Positions 4,329-7,584 of a DNA stretch of 7,584 nt are shown here, in pieces. The notes beneath the pieces are model-generated. The model worked only from the letters and a program-made list of their open reading frames with translations, was not told the origin of the DNA and did no database searches. Origin of the DNA: Alcaligenaceae bacterium (GTDB taxonomy: Bacteria; Pseudomonadota; Gammaproteobacteria; Burkholderiales; Burkholderiaceae). Numbering within the stretch: the first letter of the stretch is position 1; every line of letters begins with the position of its first letter. Location of the stretch: positions 1 through 7,584 of the forward strand of contig CANBUF010000077.1 of assembly GCA_947372575.1 (NCBI GenBank). Direction: 5' to 3'. A program made the position numbers and the translations under genes.

Positions 4329-5339
4329 ATGATCAAGGCAGCAATTGTAGGGATGGGTCACTGGGGTCAGAATCTGGTCAAGAGTATCCAGGGCGTCAGT
4401 TCCAGCATGCAGTTTGTAGCGGGTACGACGCGCACCCCTGCGCGCGCTGTTGAGTTTGCGCAGAAGCACGGCATCAGGATGCTCGAGAGTTACGAAGCCC
4501 TCCTGGCTGATCCTGACATCGATGCGATTGTGCTTGCAACCCCGCATTCCATGCATACAGATCAGATTGAGGCTGCGGCACGCGCAGGCAAGCACGTGTT
4601 TTGCGAAAAACCACTGGCGCTCGATCATGCCAGCGCCAAGCGTGCAGCGGATGCCGCCATCCAGCACAACATCGTCCTGGGTGTGGGCTATAACTGGCGG
4701 TTTCAACCGGCGCTGCAAGAAATCCGCCGGATGATCGAAGACGGCCGTCTGGGTAAAGTCATGCATATCGAGGGCAACTTCTGTGGTCCTAGCGCATATC
4801 GCTTCCCACGTGGGCACTGGCGCCACGAGGGCGACGAATCCCCCGCAGGCGGCATGACAGGCCGCGGCGTTCATGTCATTGATGCGATGATGTATCTCGC
4901 CGGCCCGATCGATCAGGTGACCGCACAAAGCCTGCGAATCGCCCAGGACTTTGGTTCGGACGACACCACCTCTATGTTGCTGCACTTTAGCGGCGGCTCA
5001 ACGGGCTATCTCGGCACAGTGATCGCAACAGCCGAAACCTGGCGTATGCAGGTTTTTGGTTCAAAAGGCTGGGTCGAAGTCGGTGATGTGGAACACCTCA
5101 ACACCTGGGACCTCACCGTCTGCATGATTGATCCAGATAACGTCACCAACAAGCAACGTCCTGTTCGCACAAGCTTCCCTGCAGTGAGCACCGAGCGCGC
5201 CGAGCTCGAGCACTTTGCTGCGTGCATCAATAACCGCCAGGCCATTGTGACCCCCGGCGGTGACGCAGTACGTAACGCTGCGGTGCTTGAAGCCATCATT
5301 CACTCTGCAACCACGCACACGACCGTCAAGCTGGCTTAA
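4329..5339 (+). CDS. Gfo/Idh/MocA-family oxidoreductase
   Basis: The 336-residue cytoplasmic protein is a typical NAD(P)-dependent dehydrogenase of this family, whose members act on sugars, inositols, cyclitols and a range of other alcohols. The N-terminal Rossmann domain begins at once, with A-I-V-G-M-G-H-W-G (5-13), and includes the A-T-P-H loop (70-73) and the diagnostic E-K-P (93-95), whose lysine is catalytic. The C-terminal alpha/beta domain has G-R-G-V-H-V-I-D (178-185), where His182 and Asp185 occupy the usual substrate-side positions. There is no signal peptide. The ATG is preceded by ACGGA at eight bases, a modest binding site. It is the first gene after a predicted promoter and dyad, and the binding-protein gene follows 20 bases after its stop, so it is probably co-transcribed with the next three genes. 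Substrate cannot be inferred from sequence. Confidence 0.92.
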   Translation: MIKAAIVGMGHWGQNLVKSIQGVSSSMQFVAGTTRTPARAVEFAQKHGIRMLESYEALLADPDIDAIVLATPHSMHTDQIEAAARAGKHVFCEKPLALDHASAKRAADAAIQHNIVLGVGYNWRFQPALQEIRRMIEDGRLGKVMHIEGNFCGPSAYRFPRGHWRHEGDESPAGGMTGRGVHVIDAMMYLAGPIDQVTAQSLRIAQDFGSDDTTSMLLHFSGGSTGYLGTVIATAETWRMQVFGSKGWVEVGDVEHLNTWDLTVCMIDPDNVTNKQRPVRTSFPAVSTERAELEHFAACINNRQAIVTPGGDAVRNAAVLEAIIHSATTHTTVKLA

Positions 5340-5359
5340 CACCCCTGGAGGGTTGCAAC

Positions 5360-6427
5360 ATGCATACGCCACAACATACAGCACGAGGTCCTGTGTTACA
5401 GGTGCTGGCAAGTCTCACGTTCACGCTCTCATTGCTGCTCGGTTTTACGGCGACACAAGCTGTGGCGCAGACATCAACGCGATCGCCTGCTACCAGCCAC
5501 TATCCCGACAAGCCTGTTCGCGTGATTGTTCCGTCTCCTCCTGGTGGCCCACCAGATTTGTTGATGCGTGCCATTGCCCCAAAGCTCACCGCATCGCTTG
5601 GACAAACCATCATTGTTGAAAATCGCCTGGGTGCAGGCGGTCTGGTCGGGACGGCCTACGTTGCCAAACTTCCGCCCGATGGCTACACATGGCTATTTAC
5701 AACCGCCTCGCACACCAACATTCCACCCTTCAACGAAAACGTCACCTATGACGCGGTCAAGGACTTTACACATGTGTCGTTGGTGGCACAAAACTTTGGG
5801 CAGGTGCTGGTTGTTCCTCCCGACTCTCCGTACAAAAACTTTCAGGAACTGATTGCGGCGGCAAAAAAAGATCCGGGCAAACTCACCTATGCCCATGCAG
5901 GATTGGGGACAGCGAGCCACATCCCGGCAGAAGTCATGAAGACCATGACAAACACAGATTTTCTACCCATCCCCTACAAGGGTGTCGCGGAAGCCACGAA
6001 CGATGTGCTGGGCAGCCGTGTAGACATGTTTTTTGTCGGCACGCAGATTGCCTTGCAACACGTGCAAAGCGGCAAACTGAAAGCCCTCGCCATTACCGGC
6101 GCCAAGCGCTGGAAAGGGATGCCGGATGTGCCAACACTGGATGAACTGGGCCTCAAGGGTTTCAATGTGGTGAACTGGTTTGGTTTATGGATGCCTGCTG
6201 GCGTGCCAGACGCGATCGTCAATCGCGTACAGAGCGATATCGTTCAAGCCATCAACGATCCCGAGGTCATGAAGCAATTCGACACACTAGGTCTCGAAGG
6301 TGTCGGTATGCCACCCGCAGCATTTGCTGCCTTTGTCGCCAAAGAAGCAACCGCGGCACAAGCAATCGCCCTGCGGGTCGCACCTGTTGCGAGTCCTTCC
6401 ATTAACGCTAGCGAGGTAAAAAAATGA
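5360..6427 (+). CDS. TTT-family solute-binding protein (Bug/TctC type)
   Basis: The 355-residue protein is a periplasmic receptor of the tripartite tricarboxylate transporter family, which usually binds carboxylates, amino acids or related small acids. Residues 1-36 form a long signal peptide ending A-V-A before Q37. Family marks follow: Y-P-D-K-P-V-R-V-I-V-P (48-58), the P-G-G-x-x-D ligand loop (61-66) with Asp66, V-E-N-R-x-G-A-G-G (86-94), P-D-G-Y-T (106-110), P-Y-K-G (205-208) and V-P-T-L near 257-260. The C-terminal tail is Ala-rich and less typical. A strong GGAGGG (5347-5352) precedes the ATG, consistent with the high level needed for a receptor. No membrane TctA/TctB genes are adjacent, as is common for orphan Bug proteins in Alcaligenaceae. 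Its last four bases are shared with the deacetylase-like gene. Confidence 0.94.
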   Translation: MHTPQHTARGPVLQVLASLTFTLSLLLGFTATQAVAQTSTRSPATSHYPDKPVRVIVPSPPGGPPDLLMRAIAPKLTASLGQTIIVENRLGAGGLVGTAYVAKLPPDGYTWLFTTASHTNIPPFNENVTYDAVKDFTHVSLVAQNFGQVLVVPPDSPYKNFQELIAAAKKDPGKLTYAHAGLGTASHIPAEVMKTMTNTDFLPIPYKGVAEATNDVLGSRVDMFFVGTQIALQHVQSGKLKALAITGAKRWKGMPDVPTLDELGLKGFNVVNWFGLWMPAGVPDAIVNRVQSDIVQAINDPEVMKQFDTLGLEGVGMPPAAFAAFVAKEATAAQAIALRVAPVASPSINASEVKK

Positions 6428-7317
6428 GCACGCCTGAACTCGAACCCTGGCAGTGGCCAGAAGAACAATGGCGCGGCATTGTCAATCGCGTGCGTGCCGG
6501 CCGCACACTGCGACCCCGTTTATGGCCTGAAGGTGCACGCTGCGCCGTAGCAATTTCCTTTGACTCGGACCACGAAACAAATGAGTTACGCGAGGGCGGC
6601 GAATCCCCTAGCAAACTCTCGCAAGGTCAGTATGGCAATCGTCAAGGTGTGCCACGCATTCTGAATTTACTGAAAAAAAACGATGTTCCTGCAAGTTTTT
6701 TTGTACCCGCCGTCACCGCATTGCTCTACCCCGATGAACAGCGACGCATCATTGACGAAGGTCACGAGATCGGGATTCATGGGTGGATCCATGAACGCAA
6801 CTCTGTCCTGCCACGCGAAGCTGAACGCGACTTGATGTGGCGCAGTGCCGATACACTTGAAAAAATTTCTGGGGTGCGTCCTGTGGGAATGCGAACGCCC
6901 TCCTGGGATTTCAGTCCAAACACGCTAGCACTCACCCAAGAGATGGGGTTGATGTACGACTCGTCGTTAATGGCCGACGTAGATTGCTATGAGCTGATAC
7001 TCAATGGAGAGAATTCGGGCGTGATTGAATTGCCTGTTGAGTGGATTCGTGATGACGCAGTCTATTTCAATATGAATCGGTTTACGGGTCTGCGCCCGCA
7101 TACCGCGCCTTCTGACGTATTCGATATTTTCAAGCGCGAGTTTGATGCCGCCTATGCAGAAGGAGGCCTCTTCCAACTCACGATGCATCCACACATCATT
7201 GGTTATCGCTCACGCCTCTGGATTCTCGAAGAGTTGCTTCGCCATATGCGCAGCTTGCCAGGCGTATGGTTTGCCACCCACGCGGATGTTGTTCGCTACG
7301 TCAAAAAACACGGCTGA
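6424..7317 (+). CDS. Polysaccharide-deacetylase-fold (NodB-like) amidohydrolase
   Basis: The 297-residue protein belongs to the NodB-homology carbohydrate esterase 4 superfamily. Visible motifs are F-D-S-D (46-49), giving a base (Asp47) and a metal ligand (Asp49); H-G-W-I-H (119-123), the other two metal ligands; R-T-P-S-W-D-F-S (157-164); and M-H-P-H (254-257), supplying the second catalytic His. The overall pattern, with I-G-I-H-G-x-x-H-E and W-D/E-F-S, resembles the H. pylori PgdA / PuuE-allantoinase / cyclic-imide-hydrolase branch more than true chitin or peptidoglycan deacetylases. There is no signal peptide, so it should act in the cytoplasm on a small imported amide or imide rather than on cell wall. 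Its ATG overlaps the previous stop (ATGA at 6424-6427) with GAGG at 6413-6416, indicating translational coupling. Substrate is unassigned. Confidence 0.9.
   Translation: MSTPELEPWQWPEEQWRGIVNRVRAGRTLRPRLWPEGARCAVAISFDSDHETNELREGGESPSKLSQGQYGNRQGVPRILNLLKKNDVPASFFVPAVTALLYPDEQRRIIDEGHEIGIHGWIHERNSVLPREAERDLMWRSADTLEKISGVRPVGMRTPSWDFSPNTLALTQEMGLMYDSSLMADVDCYELILNGENSGVIELPVEWIRDDAVYFNMNRFTGLRPHTAPSDVFDIFKREFDAAYAEGGLFQLTMHPHIIGYRSRLWILEELLRHMRSLPGVWFATHADVVRYVKKHG
6673..6702. repeat. A8 and T7 tracts forming an internal inverted repeat
   Basis: Inside the deacetylase-like gene, eight A (6673-6680) plus C and, 13 bases later, G plus seven T (6696-6702) form a perfect AAAAAAAC/GTTTTTTT inverted repeat. 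The stem is AT-only apart from one pair and thus weak. Both tracts are possible sites of polymerase slippage. The frame is open through them. Confidence 0.4.
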
Positions 7318-7327
7318 TTTGTCAGCC
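7312..7327 (+). repeat. Short hairpin at the stop codon between the last two genes
   Basis: GGCTGA (7312-7317, containing the TGA stop) and TCAGCC (7322-7327) form a perfect 6-bp stem with a TTTG loop. No U-run follows, so full termination is unlikely; it may mark mild attenuation, mRNA protection or chance. It ends six bases before the CGGGA (7333-7337) preceding the next ATG. Confidence 0.4.
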
Positions 7328-7343
7328 CAGCACGGGATTGATC

Positions 7344-7584
7344 ATGATTGATAATTTTTCAAATTCACAAATCGTTCGTAAAGAAGTGATTGCTACCCGG
7401 GGAGGCGTCGTCGCCGCCCAGCACCGTCGTGCAGCAGAAGTCGGTGCCGCAGTACTTGAGGCTGGTGGAGACGCGGTCGACGCGGCCGTGGCGACATCCT
7501 TTGCACTCGGCGTAGTCGAACCCTGGATGAGCGGACCTGCTGCGGGTGGAACGATGGTCTTGTGGCGTGCAAACGAAGCGCGCG
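7344..7584 (+). CDS. Gamma-glutamyltransferase-like Ntn hydrolase, 5' part only
   Basis: Eighty codons are present before the right edge. After a short non-hydrophobic start (MIDNFSNSQI) the sequence G-G-V-V-A-A-Q-H-x-x-A-A-E-V-G, then L-E-A-G-G-D-A-V-D-A-A-V-A, then A-L-G-V-V-E-P-W-M-S-G-P-A-A-G-G reproduces the characteristic N-terminal block of the gamma-glutamyltransferase family. Members make an inactive precursor that cleaves itself at a Thr, which becomes the nucleophile for hydrolysing or transferring gamma-glutamyl or related acyl amides; that Thr lies beyond the window. Classical proteobacterial enzymes are periplasmic, but no signal peptide is seen here, so a cytoplasmic YwrD-like or acylase-like member is more likely. 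The ATG lies 26 bases after the deacetylase stop with GGGA at six bases, so it belongs to the same operon. Confidence 0.88.
   Translation, partial: MIDNFSNSQIVRKEVIATRGGVVAAQHRRAAEVGAAVLEAGGDAVDAAVATSFALGVVEPWMSGPAAGGTMVLWRANEAR

Noticed and set aside
4269..4985. 238-codon open frame on the minus strand opposite the oxidoreductase
   Set aside because: Composition (His/Cys/Arg-rich) and position opposite a clear Gfo/Idh/MocA gene mark it as a shadow; it also runs through the operon promoter.
7336..7352. GATTGAT repeated at a 10-base interval around the start of the gamma-glutamyltransferase-like gene
   Set aside because: Only two 7-base copies overlapping the start codon; too little to claim a regulatory site.
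1..7584. CRISPR array, tRNA, rRNA or attachment-site duplication
   Set aside because: No regularly spaced repeats, no cloverleaf or rRNA-like segment and no long direct repeat was seen on reading both strands.

Overview
The window reads as accessory and housekeeping chromosome from a moderately GC-rich betaproteobacterium, most likely order Burkholderiales and probably family Alcaligenaceae (relatives of Alcaligenes, Bordetella, Achromobacter, Advenella). The grounds are the close resemblance of one protein to Alcaligenes esterase 713, a stand-alone Bug/TctC-type solute-binding protein of the kind greatly expanded in this group, and small proteins that look like Burkholderiales conserved hypotheticals. 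This placement is inference from recalled families; no database was searched.

Layout. (1) 1-77, minus: the first 25 codons of an IS200/IS605-family TnpB (OrfB) gene running off the left edge. Upstream of it are a perfect TATAAT, a compact hairpin (124-150) that could belong to the end of the element, and a rightward intrinsic terminator (155-180). (2) 262-795: family I inorganic pyrophosphatase (ppa), with its own sigma70-type promoter whose -35 box begins inside the terminator T-run. (3) 851-1936: exported esterase of the esterase-713 type with a vicinal Cys-Cys pair at the oxyanion loop. (4) 1937-2043: convergent intergenic region with two hairpins. (5) 2044-3183, minus: iron-type (group III) alcohol dehydrogenase. 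(6) 3337-3762: small secreted Gly/Ser/Tyr-rich low-complexity protein. (7) 3770-4096, minus: short conserved-looking hypothetical protein, tail to tail with (6). (8) 4097-4328: divergent regulatory region with a good promoter and a perfect 8-bp dyad around it. (9) 4329 to the right edge: a tight four-gene operon encoding a Gfo/Idh/MocA oxidoreductase, a periplasmic tripartite-tricarboxylate-transporter (TTT) type binding protein, a cytoplasmic polysaccharide-deacetylase-fold hydrolase and a gamma-glutamyltransferase-like Ntn hydrolase (5' part only).

How the genes may work together. The right-hand operon looks like an uptake-and-degradation module. A periplasmic receptor captures a small, probably carboxylated compound, and three enzymes without signal peptides (NAD(P)-dependent oxidoreductase, metal-dependent C-N hydrolase, Ntn amidohydrolase) process it inside the cell. 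An amide-, imide- or gamma-glutamyl-type substrate would fit, but the substrate cannot be read from sequence. The dyad that brackets the -10 box suggests regulation by a dimeric repressor or activator not encoded here. The left-hand genes (ppa, esterase, dehydrogenase, secreted protein) are a mixed neighbourhood with no evident shared pathway. The most notable items are the tnpB 5' end with its structured flank, the promoter dyad and the undescribed amide-type operon.
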